Shown here piece after piece: positions 9,359 to 16,944 of a stretch of 64,000 nt of DNA. A program made the position numbers and the translations under genes. Location of the stretch: NCBI RefSeq assembly GCF_900091465.1, contig NZ_FMHV01000002.1, positions 6,138,001-6,202,000 of the forward strand, written 5' to 3'. Positions within the stretch are counted from its first letter, which is position 1, and every line of letters begins with the position of its first letter. Under the pieces are notes generated by a model, which ran no database searches, had not been told where the DNA came from, and saw only the letters and a list, made by a program, of their open reading frames with translations. This DNA comes from Micromonospora rhizosphaerae (GTDB lineage: Bacteria > Actinomycetota > Actinomycetes > Mycobacteriales > Micromonosporaceae).

Positions 9359-9789
9359 GAGGTGGCCTCCGGGGAGCTGACCGGCAACTCGGTGAAGAAG
9401 CAGGTCCGGTGCCCGGTGTGGCAGGCGGCGCCGACCTGGTCCACGCTGACCAGCAGGGCGTCGCCGTCGCAGTCCAGGGCGACCGAGCGGACGTACTGGT
9501 GGTGACCGGAGGTGGCGCCCTTGACCCAGTACTCCTGGCGGCTGCGCGACCAGTAGGTGGCCCGGCCGGTGGTCAGGGTGCGATGCAGCGCCTCGTCGTC
9601 CATCCAGGCGACCATCAGCACCTCGCCCGAGTCGTGCTGGCGTACCACCGCGGCCACCAGGCCCTCCGGGGTGCGGCGCAGCCGGGCGGCGATCGCCGGG
9701 TCGAGCCGGGACGGACGGACCGGGCCGGGGGCCGCGGGCCCGCCGGAGCTGGCGGGAGCGCCGGTCAGCGGCGCGTCAGGTACGGGCAC
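9355..9789 (-). CDS. hisI: Phosphoribosyl-AMP cyclohydrolase
   Basis: HisI opens the purine ring of PR-AMP, the third step of histidine synthesis. The 144-aa product has the metal-binding set Asp106, Cys107, Asp108, Asp110 in the LDCDGDA block and Cys123 and Cys130 in CHTGHRTC. No HisE domain is fused to it. The GTG at 9789 is chosen: a GACAAT -10-like hexamer precedes it by 8 bp and the upstream frame is not conserved. It leads the operon with trpE, so the his and trp pathways share this message. Confidence 0.95.
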   Translation of the reverse strand: MPVPDAPLTGAPASSGGPAAPGPVRPSRLDPAIAARLRRTPEGLVAAVVRQHDSGEVLMVAWMDDEALHRTLTTGRATYWSRSRQEYWVKGATSGHHQYVRSVALDCDGDALLVSVDQVGAACHTGHRTCFFTELPVSSPEATS

Positions 9790-9848
9790 AGTGACCCATT
9801 GTCCCGCACGCGGCCCGGCGACCGGCAGCGGCCACCGGACCGCCCCGG

Positions 9849-10856
9849 TCAGTGCCCGACCGTCCGCATCGCCGCCTCCGGGTAGCGCTCGCCGGCGGCG
9901 GCGCCGGGCGGCACCGCCTCGCCGAGCCGGGCCACCTGCCCCGGGGTGAGCCGAAGGTCGGCCGCGGCCGCGTTCTCCTCCAGGTAGCGGACCCGCTTGG
10001 TGCCCGGGATCGGCAGGATGTCCTCCCCCTTGGCCAGCAGCCAGGCCAGGGCGACCTGGGCCGGGGTGGCAGCGATCTCGGCCGCGACCGCCCGCACCTC
10101 GTCGACCAGCCGCAGGTTGGCGTCGAGGTTGCCCTCGGCGAAGCGGGGCGCCCCGGCCCGCCAGTCGTCCGCGGCGAGCTGCTCCCGACTGGTGATCGCC
10201 CCGGTGAGCAGTCCCCGCCCCACCGGCGAGTAGGCCACCAGCGCCACGCCCAGCTCCCGGCAGGTGGCCAGCATCTCGCCCTCGACGTCCCGGCTGAACA
10301 GCGAGTACTCCATCTGCACCGCCGCCACCGGGTGCACCGCGTGCGCGGCGCGCAGCGTCTCCGGGCTGACCTCCGACAGCCCGATCAGCCGGACCTTGCC
10401 GGCCTCGACCAGCTCGGCCATCGCCCCGACGGTCTCCTCGATCGGGGTCTGCGGGTTGCGCCGGTGCAGGTAGTACAGGTCGATGGTCTCCACCCCGAGC
10501 CGGCTCAGCGACGCGTCGCAGGCCTCGCGGGCCCATGCGGCGCTGCTGTCGACGAAGGCGCCGGGGGTGCCGGTGCCGCCGCCGACGCTCTCGCCGGTGG
10601 TCCGGTTGCCGAACTTGGTGGCCAGGAAGACCTCGTCCCGGCGGGCCCGCAGCACCGGGGCGAGCAGCCGCTCGTTGGCGCCCCGGCCGTACATGTCGGC
10701 GGTGTCGAGGTGGTTGACGCCGAGGTCGAGGGCCCGGTGCACGGTCCGCGTCGACTCGGCGTCGTCGCCGGCGCCGTAGGCGAAGCTCATGCCCATGCAG
10801 CCCAGGCCGATCGCCGAGACCTCCGGTCCCTTCGCGCCCATCCGGCGCCGGATCAT
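9849..10856 (-). CDS. Aldo/keto reductase
   Basis: The product is an NADPH-dependent oxidoreductase of the aldo/keto reductase superfamily (335 aa). The catalytic tetrad is visible: Asp51 and Tyr56 in DTADMYG, Lys81 in ATKFG, and His131 in LHRR. It most resembles the AKR13/YajO-like group that handles reactive aldehydes; the true substrate is unknown. Its start overlaps the stop of the MerR regulator by 4 bp, so the regulator and enzyme form one operon. Confidence 0.9.
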   Translation of the reverse strand: MIRRRMGAKGPEVSAIGLGCMGMSFAYGAGDDAESTRTVHRALDLGVNHLDTADMYGRGANERLLAPVLRARRDEVFLATKFGNRTTGESVGGGTGTPGAFVDSSAAWAREACDASLSRLGVETIDLYYLHRRNPQTPIEETVGAMAELVEAGKVRLIGLSEVSPETLRAAHAVHPVAAVQMEYSLFSRDVEGEMLATCRELGVALVAYSPVGRGLLTGAITSREQLAADDWRAGAPRFAEGNLDANLRLVDEVRAVAAEIAATPAQVALAWLLAKGEDILPIPGTKRVRYLEENAAAADLRLTPGQVARLGEAVPPGAAAGERYPEAAMRTVGH

Positions 10857-11242
10857 CGGGCCTCCTCCTCCGCCTTGCGATAGATATCGATCTTGAAATT
10901 GAGCACCTTCAGGTCCTCCTCCAGTTCGGCCATCCGGGCCAGCACCCGGGCCCGGTGCGCCTCGAAGAGCGCCCGCCGGGCGCCGAGCGTCCGATCCCCC
11001 TGCCGGGCCAGTTCGGCGTAGCGGCGCATGTCCCGCACCGACATCCCGGTCCGGCGCAGCCGGGTGAGCAGGAGCAGCCAGTCCAGGTCCGACTCGGTGT
11101 AGCGCCGCCGTCCGGCCGAGTCCCGCCCGACCGGGGCGACCAGGCCCTCCTGCTCGTACCAGCGCAGCGTGTAGGTGGTCAGGCCGACCCGCTCCGCCGC
11201 CTCACCCACGGTGAGGCTCATCTCCCGTGTGCTGATGTCCAC
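10853..11242 (-). CDS. MerR-family transcriptional regulator
   Basis: The 129-aa protein has an N-terminal MerR helix-turn-helix ([20 protein letters not shown], residues 11-30) and a helical C-terminal dimer region. No cysteine metal-site signature is present, so an organic effector is more likely than a metal. I chose the GTG at 11242: an AAGCCT -10 box ends 7 bp upstream of it, and longer frames would run through the operator. It should control its own operon with the aldo/keto reductase. Confidence 0.9.
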   Translation of the reverse strand: MDISTREMSLTVGEAAERVGLTTYTLRWYEQEGLVAPVGRDSAGRRRYTESDLDWLLLLTRLRRTGMSVRDMRRYAELARQGDRTLGARRALFEAHRARVLARMAELEEDLKVLNFKIDIYRKAEEEAR

Positions 11243-11249
11243 GGACCCA

Positions 11250-11280
11250 AGGCTTCCAGTTAGAGGGCGCTCGAAGTCAA
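11250..11280 (-). promoter_or_regulatory. MerR-type promoter/operator with 19-bp spacer
   Basis: On the minus strand TTGACT (-35) and AAGCCT (-10) are 19 bp apart, the unusually long spacing typical of MerR-activated promoters. An imperfect palindrome ACTTCGAG...CTCTAACT (6 of 8 positions pair) fills the spacer and overlaps the -35 box. The GTG of the merR gene follows 7 bp after the -10. Confidence 0.65.
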
Positions 11281-11284
11281 GCCG

Positions 11285-11314
11285 TTGCGCACCGGCCGGT
11301 AACTCATCTACTGT
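11285..11314 (+). promoter_or_regulatory. Putative promoter of the ABC efflux-tetR operon
   Basis: TTGCGC (11285-11290) and TACTGT (11309-11314) are 18 bp apart. The -10 box lies inside the left arm of the long palindrome at 11301-11336, as expected for repression. Confidence 0.45.
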
Positions 11315-11336
11315 TGAGTTCAACAGATGATGAGTT
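11301..11336. promoter_or_regulatory. Long palindromic operator, probable TetR site
   Basis: Two 17-bp arms, AACTCATCTACTGTTGA and TCAACAGATGATGAGTT, flank a GT centre; 15 of 17 positions pair. It stands directly upstream of the ABC operon, which ends in a tetR gene, and is far more AT-rich than its surroundings. Autoregulation by that TetR is the natural reading (inference). Confidence 0.7.
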
Positions 11337-11352
11337 CTTGGGAGGTGGGGCG

Positions 11353-12096
11353 ATGGACGACGCGATCGCGGTCCGCGACCTGGTCGTCGACCGCGGGCGG
11401 CGGCGGGTGCTCCAGGCGATCAGCTGCGCGGTGCCGCGCGGCACGGTCACCGGACTGCTCGGTCCGAGCGGCAGTGGAAAGACCACCCTGATGCGGGCGA
11501 TCGTCGGGGTGCAGAAGGTCACCTCGGGCACCGTCACGGTGCTCGGCCGGCCGGCCGGGGTGCCGGAGCTGCGCCGCCGGGTCGGCTACCTGACCCAGGC
11601 GCCCAGCGTCTACGCCGACCTGACGGTGCGGGAGAACGCGCGGTACTTCGCCGCCCTGCACGGCCGGGACCACGCCCACGCCGACCGGGCGGTCACCGAC
11701 GTGGGGCTGGCCGACGCGGCCACCCAGCTGGTCGGCACCCTCTCCGGCGGCCAGCGCAGCCGCGCGTCGCTGGCCTGCGCCCTGGTCGGCGACCCGGAGC
11801 TGGTCATCCTCGACGAGCCGACGGTCGGCCAGGACCCGGTGCTCCGGGCCGACCTGTGGGCCCGGTTCCACGAGATGGCGGCGGCCGGGACGACCCTGCT
11901 GGTGTCCAGCCACGTGATGGACGAGGCGGCCCGCTGCGACCGGTTGCTGCTGATCCGGGACGGGCGGCTGATCGCCGACGACACCCCGGACGCGGTCCGG
12001 GCCACCACCGGGGTCGACGACCTCGAGGAGGCGTTCCTGCGACTGATCAGGGCGAGCGAGGCGGGCAAGAGCCACGCCGGACGGGAGGCATCATGA
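11353..12096 (+). CDS. ABC transporter ATP-binding protein (drug/ABC-2 type)
   Basis: The 247-aa ATPase should power the permease encoded next to it. Walker A is GPSGSGKT (37-44), the signature LSGGQ is at 130-134, and Walker B LVILDEP has its catalytic Glu at 155. A GGGAGG ribosome site precedes the ATG. The stop overlaps the permease ATG (ATGA). Together with the downstream TetR gene it looks like a regulated drug or metabolite exporter; the substrate is unknown. Confidence 0.92.
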   Translation: MDDAIAVRDLVVDRGRRRVLQAISCAVPRGTVTGLLGPSGSGKTTLMRAIVGVQKVTSGTVTVLGRPAGVPELRRRVGYLTQAPSVYADLTVRENARYFAALHGRDHAHADRAVTDVGLADAATQLVGTLSGGQRSRASLACALVGDPELVILDEPTVGQDPVLRADLWARFHEMAAAGTTLLVSSHVMDEAARCDRLLLIRDGRLIADDTPDAVRATTGVDDLEEAFLRLIRASEAGKSHAGREAS

Positions 12097-12848
12097 GCCT
12101 TCGGATCCTGGCCGCGACCACCGGGCGCATCCTGCGCCAGCTGCGGCACGACGAGCGGACCGTGGCCCTGCTGGTGGTGGTGCCGACCGTGCTGCTCACC
12201 CTGGTCTACTTCATGTACGTCGACCAGCCCACCCCGCCGGGTCTGCCCACGGTCTTCGACCGGGTGGCGCTGATCATGCTCGGCTTCTTCCCGTTCATCG
12301 TCATGTTCCTGGTGACCAGCATCGCCATGCTGCGGGAGCGGACCACGGGCACGCTGGAACGGCTGCTCACCACCCCACTGGGCAAGATCGACCTGCTCTT
12401 CGGCTACGGCATCGCGTTCGGGCTGGCCGGCGCGGTCCAGGCCACCATCGCCTCGATGGTGGCGTACTGGGTGTTCGACCTGGACACCGCGGGCAGCGTC
12501 TGGCTGGTCGTCATGATCGCCGCGATCAACGCCGTGCTCGCGGTCGCGCTCGGGCTCTTCTGCAGCGCCTTCGCCCGCACCGAGTTCCAGGCCGTACAGT
12601 TCATGCCGGTGGTGGTCGCCCCTCAGCTGCTGCTCTGCGGGCTCTTCGTGCCGCGGGGCCAGATGGCCGGCTGGCTCCAGGCGATCAGCGACGCGCTCCC
12701 CCTGTCGTACGCGGTCGAGGCGCTGCAGGAGGTCGGCGCGCACGCCGAGCCGACCGGAACGATGTGGCGGGACGTGGCGATCGTCGCGGGCGCGGCGGTC
12801 CTGGCGCTGGTGCTCGCCGCGGCCACCCTGCGGCGGCGCAGCGGCTGA
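12093..12848 (+). CDS. ABC-2 type transporter permease
   Basis: The 251-aa product has about six membrane segments and the ABC-2 family central region (LRERTTGTLERLLTTPL), seen in DrrB-like drug exporters. It starts within the stop of the ATPase gene. The pair would form a membrane complex of two ATPases and two permeases. Confidence 0.9.
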   Translation: MSLRILAATTGRILRQLRHDERTVALLVVVPTVLLTLVYFMYVDQPTPPGLPTVFDRVALIMLGFFPFIVMFLVTSIAMLRERTTGTLERLLTTPLGKIDLLFGYGIAFGLAGAVQATIASMVAYWVFDLDTAGSVWLVVMIAAINAVLAVALGLFCSAFARTEFQAVQFMPVVVAPQLLLCGLFVPRGQMAGWLQAISDALPLSYAVEALQEVGAHAEPTGTMWRDVAIVAGAAVLALVLAAATLRRRSG

Positions 12849-12881
12849 CACCGCGTCCCGACCGGGCCGGGCCAGGGCCAG

Positions 12882-13508
12882 ATGACTGAAGAGAGCGAGC
12901 GAAGGGCGGCGATGGCGCGGCGGACCGGCCGGCGGCCCGGCAAACCGGAGACGCGGGAGGCGATCCTCGCGGCGGCGCGGACGGCGTTCGCCGAGCGGGG
13001 CTTCGACGCGGCCTCCATCCGGGCCATCGCCGCCGCCGCGGACGTGGACCCGGCCCTGGTGCACCACTACTTCGGCAGCAAGGACCAGCTCTTCCTGGCC
13101 GCGATGGAGGCGCCGATCGACCCTCGGGAGGTGCTGCCGAAGGTGCTCGCCGGTGACCGCGAGGGCATCGGCGAGCGGCTGGTCCGGGCCTTCCTCGGCG
13201 TCTGGGACTCTCCCGCCGGCGCGGCCGGGGTGGGCCTGCTGCGTTCGGCGGTGAGCAACGAGTGGACGGCGCGGCTGCTGCGGGAGTTCCTGACCACCCA
13301 GGTGCTGCGCCGGGTGCTCGACCAGCTCGAGGTCGACCCCGCCGAGCTGCCGCTGCGCGGGTCGCTGGTGGCCAGCCAGCTGATGGGGCTGGCCATGATG
13401 CGGCACGTGGTCCGGCTGGAACCGGTCGCCTCCGCCGCCCCGGAGACCCTGGTCGCCGCGATCGGCCCGACCGTCCAGCGCTACCTGACCGGCGACCTGC
13501 CGGCCTGA
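12882..13508 (+). CDS. TetR-family transcriptional regulator
   Basis: The 208-aa protein has an N-terminal TetR helix-turn-helix (about residues 25-70, ending DVDPALVHHYFGSKDQLF) and a larger ligand-binding domain. It lies 33 bp after the permease in the same direction, so it is probably co-transcribed with the exporter and represses it from the palindrome at 11301-11336 until a transported compound binds. Confidence 0.9.
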   Translation: MTEESERRAAMARRTGRRPGKPETREAILAAARTAFAERGFDAASIRAIAAAADVDPALVHHYFGSKDQLFLAAMEAPIDPREVLPKVLAGDREGIGERLVRAFLGVWDSPAGAAGVGLLRSAVSNEWTARLLREFLTTQVLRRVLDQLEVDPAELPLRGSLVASQLMGLAMMRHVVRLEPVASAAPETLVAAIGPTVQRYLTGDLPA

Positions 13509-13610
13509 GTCGGGGCCGGGTCACCAGCAGAGGGAGACGACGGCAAAGGCCGCGGCCGCCTGCCGTCCACCGGCAGGTGGCCTGCTCAAAAGTGCGGACT
13601 AGACCAGGCG

Positions 13611-13669
13611 AGGGCCCGCCGGGATGGGGCTCTGGTCCCAACTCCGCGAGCATGTCCTCCGGCGGGCCT
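13611..13669. terminator. Inverted repeat between convergent genes
   Basis: AGGGCCCGCCGG (13611-13622) pairs with CCGGCGGGCCT (13659-13669). The loop is long, about 36 bases. It stands between the tetR end and the end of the DUF2470 gene, whose stop codon lies in the right arm. A terminator role for either gene is possible; there is no U-tract. Confidence 0.35.
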
Positions 13670-14423
13670 ACCGGCTCCGCTCGCTGGCGCCGGCATGACG
13701 GCACAGCATGGGGTGCAGCAGCCGGGCGAGTTCGGCGTGGTCGGACACCGGCTGGGGGAAGGCGAGCCGGGCGCGGCGACGGGCGCCGGGCCGGCCGTAG
13801 GCGACCACCATGCCGTACCGGTCGATCCGCACCACCCGCGGCGGCCCGCCGGGGTTGTCGTCGGCCAGGCCGAGCTGCCGGCGGAGGTAGCCGGCCACCT
13901 GGTCGGCGTGGTGGTCGGCGAGGTCGGCCAGCAGTTCCGCCTCGACCGGGTGCAGCGGGTCCGGCTCGGCCTCGGCGTACGCCCCGGGATCGATCCGGCG
14001 CACGGAGTCGGCGCGTTCCCAGCGGGCCTCGACCACCTCGAAGCGGAAGAGGTGGAACCGGGTGCCGACGTCGAGCAGGTCGCCGGTCGGCTCCGCCGCG
14101 GCGAAGTCGAGCGCCGCCCGGCGGGCCTCGTCGCCGTCGAGCCGGGCCGCCCAGCCGGAGACCCAGGCCCGGCCCAGGGACGGCGCCCCGGCGGCCGGCG
14201 GCAGGTCGAGCACGTCCAGCACCAGCGCGACGTCGGCCTCGCCGTCCGCCGGGCGCAGCGCGGCGGCGAGGTCGCTCACCACCGGCACCAGCAGCAACAC
14301 CCGTCCCTCCGGGTCCGTCACGTGCCGGACGTGGTGTGGGCCGGGCCGGTGCGCCAGGTGGGCGAGGGCGGGCAGCCGGCCCGCGACGAGGGTTCGGACG
14401 ATCTCCGCCGGACTGGGCCGCAT
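13668..14423 (-). CDS. DUF2470-domain protein, probable haem-utilisation family
   Basis: The 251-aa product carries a DUF2470-like C-terminal domain (DHHADQVAGYLRRQLG, then VRIDRYGMVV), a domain found with HugZ-type haem-iron utilisation proteins. The N-terminal half resembles a flavin-reductase-like split barrel only weakly. A strong iron box lies 15 bp upstream and an AAGGAA ribosome site precedes the ATG, so iron repression is likely. A haem-related role is inferred from the family and the box together. Confidence 0.7.
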   Translation of the reverse strand: MRPSPAEIVRTLVAGRLPALAHLAHRPGPHHVRHVTDPEGRVLLLVPVVSDLAAALRPADGEADVALVLDVLDLPPAAGAPSLGRAWVSGWAARLDGDEARRAALDFAAAEPTGDLLDVGTRFHLFRFEVVEARWERADSVRRIDPGAYAEAEPDPLHPVEAELLADLADHHADQVAGYLRRQLGLADDNPGGPPRVVRIDRYGMVVAYGRPGARRRARLAFPQPVSDHAELARLLHPMLCRHAGASERSR

Positions 14424-14437
14424 GGGAATTCCTTAAA

Positions 14438-14456
14438 GTAGGTTAGCCTTACCTAA
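14438..14456. promoter_or_regulatory. Iron box (DtxR/IdeR-type)
   Basis: GTAGGTTAGCCTTACCTAA matches the DtxR/IdeR consensus TTAGGTTAGSCTAACCTAA at 17 of 19 positions. It lies between the divergent DUF2470 gene and the S4 gene and could control either or both. Confidence 0.8.
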
Positions 14457-14493
14457 ATCAGGAGACTAGAACACCAGCAAGGAGACGTCCAGC

Positions 14494-15105
14494 GTGAACC
14501 ACCCCAGGCCCAAGGCCCGGCTCTCCCGGGCCCTCGGCATCCCGCTGACGCGCAAGTGCGTGCGGTACTTCGAGCGGCGTCCGTTCCCGCCCGGCGTCCA
14601 CGGCCGGCAGCGCCGCAAGACCTCCGACTACCAGGTGCGGCTGCTGGAGAAGCAGCGCCTGCGCCACCAGTACAACGTCAGTGAGACCCAGCTGCGCCGC
14701 ACCTTCGACGAGGCGGCCCGGGGCGCCGGCAAGACCGGCGAGACCCTGGTCGCGCTCCTCGAGCGGCGGCTCGACGCGGTGGTGCACCGGGCCGGGCTGG
14801 CCCGCAGCATCTACCAGGCCCGACAGCTCGTCGCGCACGGCCACTTCACCGTCGACGGGCGCAAGGTCGACCGGCCGTCGTACCGGCTGCGGCCGGGACA
14901 GGTGGTCGCGGTCCGGGAGCGCAGCCGCGCATCGCTCCCGTTCCAGCTCGCCGCCACCGGCGCCAACGCCGCCGACGGACCCGAGCGGCCGTACCTCTCG
15001 GTCACCCTGACCGACCTGCGGGTGACCCTGCTGCGCGAGCCCGCCCGGCACGAGGTGCCGGTGGTCTGCGACGAGCAGCTGGTGGTGGAGTTCTACTCCC
15101 GCTGA
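14494..15105 (+). CDS. rpsD: 30S ribosomal protein S4, zinc-ligand-free form
   Basis: S4 binds 16S rRNA early in small-subunit assembly. The 203-aa product has the S4 RNA-binding domain ([20 protein letters not shown] onward) and ends normally. The N-terminus ([22 protein letters not shown]) has only one Cys and lacks the four-Cys zinc site of the C+ form. It is a lone gene, not in an rpsM-rpsK-rpoA operon, so it may be a second S4 paralogue. An AAGGAG ribosome site 8 bp before the GTG sets the start. The iron box lies about 40 bp upstream; no Zur-like box is seen. Confidence 0.9.
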   Translation: MNHPRPKARLSRALGIPLTRKCVRYFERRPFPPGVHGRQRRKTSDYQVRLLEKQRLRHQYNVSETQLRRTFDEAARGAGKTGETLVALLERRLDAVVHRAGLARSIYQARQLVAHGHFTVDGRKVDRPSYRLRPGQVVAVRERSRASLPFQLAATGANAADGPERPYLSVTLTDLRVTLLREPARHEVPVVCDEQLVVEFYSR

Positions 15106-15110
15106 CCCAT

Positions 15111-15143
15111 GGCCGCGCCCGGCACCCCGGCCGGGCCGCGGCG
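15111..15143. terminator. GC-rich inverted repeat between convergent genes
   Basis: A GCCGCGCCCGGC / GCCGGGCCGCGG pair with one indel follows the S4 stop and precedes the end of the ABC gene on the other strand. It may end both transcripts. Confidence 0.35.
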
Positions 15144-15150
15144 GGCCAGC

Positions 15151-16944
15151 TCAGCGGGTCTGTTCCAGCCAGGAGGCGTAGAGCAGGCCGTAGACCGAAT
15201 CGGGATCCTTCACCAGCTCGTCGTGCGGGCCGCGCTGCACGATCCGACCCCGGTCCACCACGATCACCTCGTCCGCGGCCTGCGCGGTGGAGAGCCGGTG
15301 CGCGATGGCGAGCGTGGTCCGGCCCCGGGTCACCGCGTCCAGGGTGCGCTGGAGGCGCACCTCGGTGGCCGGGTCGACCGCGCTGGTCGCCTCGTCCAGC
15401 ACGAGCAGGTCCGGGTCGGCCACGTACGCCCGGGCGAGCGCGACCAGCTGCCGCTCCCCCACGCTGAGCGCCTCGCCGCGCTCGCCGACCGGGGTGTCCA
15501 GCCCGGCCGGCAGCCCGTCCAGCCAGTCGGCCAGCCCCAGCTCGATGAAGGCGGCGGTGAGCTCGGCGTCGGTCAGCTCGGGTCGGGCGAAGCGGACGTT
15601 CTCCCCGACGGTGGCGTCGAAGAGGAAGCCGTCCTGCGGGACCATCACCACCCGGGACCGCAGCGAGTCGAACCGGACCTGCCGCAGCGGCACGCCGGAG
15701 AGCAGCACGTCGCCGGCGGTCGGGTCCATCAGCCGGGTGAGCAGCTTGGCGAAGGTCGTCTTGCCGCTGCCGGTCTCGCCGACCACGGCCACCCGGCTCT
15801 TCGCCGGGATCTCCAGGCTCACGTCGTGCAGCACCGGCGGGCCGCCCGGGTAGGCGAACCCGACCCCGGCGAAGCGGATGTCCAGCGGGCCGGGCGGCAG
15901 CTCCCGCCCCTGCTCTCCCGGGTCGGCCACGTCCGGCGCGACGTCCAGCACGTCGAGCACCCGGCGCCAGCCGGCGATGGCGTTCTGCGCCTCGTTGAGC
16001 ACCTCGGTGGCGATCTGCACCGGCTGGATGAAGAGGGTGACCAGGAAGAGGAACGCGGTCAGCTGACCGATGGAGAGTGAGCCGTCGACGCCCAGGATCA
16101 CCCCGAGGACGACCACGCCCGCGAGGGCCAGCCCGGCGGCCAGCTCCCCGACCGAGCTGCCCATGATGCTGATCCTGATGGCCCGCTGCTGGGCCTGCCG
16201 CTGCCCCTCGATCGCCCCGTCCAGCCGCCGGGCGGTCCGCCCCGCGATCCCGTACGCCCGGATCACCGGAGCGCCCACCACGCTCTCCGCGATGGTGCCG
16301 AGCAATGTGCCCATCCGCTGCCGGACCACGCCGTACGCCGCGGCGAGGCGGCGCTGCAGCAGCCGGATCACCAGCAGCGCCGGGGCGAACGCGCCGAGCA
16401 CCACCAGGGTGAGCTGCCAGGAGTACGCCAGCATGACGATCGTGGTGACCACCAGCTGGCCGAGGTTGACGATCAGGATCACGCCGCCCCACTGGAGGAA
16501 CTGAGTGATCTGGTCGACGTCGCTGGTGACCCGGGAGACCAGCGAGCCCCGCCGCTCGGACTGCTGGTGCAGCATCGACAGGTCGTGCACGTGCCGGAAC
16601 GCCCGGGTGCGCACCCCGGCGAGGGCCGTCTCGCTGACCGTGAATAGCCGGCGCATCATCAGGTAGCCGCAGGTGGTGGTGATCATCAGGACGGCGGCCG
16701 TGGCGGCGACCACCGTGGCGACCACGCCCATGTCCGGGCCGCCGGGCACGGTCAGGCCGTTGTCGATGCCGCGCTGCACGGCGACCGGTACGGCGACCCG
16801 GCCGATCATGTAGACCAGCGCCAGGCCGAGCGTGCCGGCCAGCCCGGTACGCAGCTCGGGCGAGAGCGCCAGCCCCCGCCGCAGCGTCCGCCAGGTCGAC
16901 TCGGTCTTCTCCGTCGGCCGCTCGGCCTCAACGGTAACGCTCAC
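15151..16944 (-). CDS. ABC exporter half-transporter with non-canonical signature (LSVGE)
   Basis: The 597-aa protein fuses a six-helix exporter membrane domain (about 35-310) to an ATPase domain. Walker A is GETGSGKT (389-396), Walker B LLVLDE has the catalytic Glu518, and the switch His549 is in AIAHR. The signature is LSVGE (493-497) instead of LSGGQ. The upstream partner gene has the opposite defects, so the two should form a heterodimer with one competent and one degenerate ATP site, as in TM287/288. Its start overlaps the partner stop by 4 bp. The substrate is unknown. Confidence 0.93.
   Translation of the reverse strand: MSVTVEAERPTEKTESTWRTLRRGLALSPELRTGLAGTLGLALVYMIGRVAVPVAVQRGIDNGLTVPGGPDMGVVATVVAATAAVLMITTTCGYLMMRRLFTVSETALAGVRTRAFRHVHDLSMLHQQSERRGSLVSRVTSDVDQITQFLQWGGVILIVNLGQLVVTTIVMLAYSWQLTLVVLGAFAPALLVIRLLQRRLAAAYGVVRQRMGTLLGTIAESVVGAPVIRAYGIAGRTARRLDGAIEGQRQAQQRAIRISIMGSSVGELAAGLALAGVVVLGVILGVDGSLSIGQLTAFLFLVTLFIQPVQIATEVLNEAQNAIAGWRRVLDVLDVAPDVADPGEQGRELPPGPLDIRFAGVGFAYPGGPPVLHDVSLEIPAKSRVAVVGETGSGKTTFAKLLTRLMDPTAGDVLLSGVPLRQVRFDSLRSRVVMVPQDGFLFDATVGENVRFARPELTDAELTAAFIELGLADWLDGLPAGLDTPVGERGEALSVGERQLVALARAYVADPDLLVLDEATSAVDPATEVRLQRTLDAVTRGRTTLAIAHRLSTAQAADEVIVVDRGRIVQRGPHDELVKDPDSVYGLLYASWLEQTR

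Noticed and set aside
13509..13667. Possible structured RNA or riboswitch
   Set aside because: An inverted repeat is present but no known riboswitch motif could be matched, and the site lies between convergent gene ends.
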